DNA from: a bacterium
GTDB taxonomy: Bacteria > Patescibacteriota > Patescibacteriia > UBA2591 > JAGGZP01
Length of the DNA stretch: 24,903 nucleotides
Reading direction: 5' to 3'
Assembly: GCA_021161965.1 (NCBI GenBank)
Contig: JAGGZP010000021.1
Span: 1-24,903, forward strand
In this document: one piece after another, positions 24,858 through 24,903 of the stretch
Numbering within the stretch: position 1 is the first letter of the stretch
How the letters are laid out: each line of letters starts with the position of its first letter
The notes under the pieces: generated by a model
Told to the model about the DNA's origin: nothing
Database searches by the model: none
Seen by the model: only the letters and a program-made list of their open reading frames with translations
Translations under genes and position numbers: made by a program

Positions 24858-24903
24858 AGTCAAAATTGCAAAAAGTTATTATATTTATTGTCATATTGAT
24901 AAT
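24854..24903 (+). CDS. N-terminus of a probable membrane or exported protein
   Basis: The ATG overlaps the radA stop (ATGA), which suggests translational coupling. The 16 full codons in the window encode MKSKLQKVIIFIVILI, a basic start followed by a hydrophobic run, as in a signal peptide or first membrane helix. The gene continues beyond the edge, and its identity cannot be told. Confidence 0.6.
   Translation, partial: MKSKLQKVIIFIVILI

Overview
The window is a piece of a compact, AT-rich bacterial chromosome with nearly every gene on the + strand. Several things together point to a member of the Patescibacteria (Candidate Phyla Radiation, CPR), probably Parcubacteria-like: a divergent 16S rRNA with mismatches to common primers, a 23S rRNA carrying both a group I intron and a helix-25 insertion, small proteins packed with short or overlapping junctions, a palindromic mini-repeat inside trmD encoding CLPTGRQ, and surface proteins of the calcium-repeat/DUF3048 kind. 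The standard code is used (TAA, TAG and TGA all end genes). Lineage below the phylum is inference.

Layout. 1-4.9 kb: the tail of a probable calcium-repeat protein, a 9-bp tandem array, a membrane-anchored multidomain surface protein, then ybeY, dgkA, ftsA and ftsZ (rRNA maturation, lipid recycling, cell division). 4.9-7.2 kb: bL25, a DUF3048 (YerB-like) exported protein, tRNA-Ser(CGA) and an RmlC-like cupin. 7.2-11.6 kb: a 23S-5S unit with a DnaA-box-like 9-mer, a strong promoter, a leader with a possible terminator/antiterminator switch and mini-ORF, a NusB-type boxA, the 23S gene, the 5S gene and a terminator. The 23S contains an 18-bp-stem insertion in helix 25 and a 750-nt group I intron at E. 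coli position 1917; the intron encodes a LAGLIDADG endonuclease in its P6 loop. 11.6-19.0 kb: an EndoQ-type DNA repair nuclease, argS, an amino acid permease, a P2-type cation ATPase and a six-helix half of an MFS transporter. 19.0-19.36 kb: an intergenic repeat patch. 19.36-21.75 kb: ackA, khpA and trmD. 21.7-23.5 kb: a free-standing 16S rRNA whose promoter lies inside the 3' end of trmD, with its own boxA, long processing stem and terminator. 23.5 kb to the end: radA and the start of an overlapping gene.

How it works together. The window mixes translation (16S, 23S, 5S, tRNA-Ser, bL25, ArgS, TrmD, YbeY, KhpA), division (FtsA, FtsZ), DNA repair (RadA, EndoQ), envelope functions and substrate-level ATP formation (AckA). 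The 16S and 23S-5S genes are unlinked, about 10 kb apart, each with its own promoter, boxA and processing stem. The 16S 3' end carries an altered anti-Shine-Dalgarno (ACCTCTTTT rather than ACCTCCTTT). Almost no chromosomal gene here has a Shine-Dalgarno, and at least two (EndoQ and radA) have a -10 box ending 6 nt before the ATG, as in leaderless mRNAs. The intron endonuclease is the exception: it has a 7-nt ribosome site exactly complementary to the altered anti-SD.
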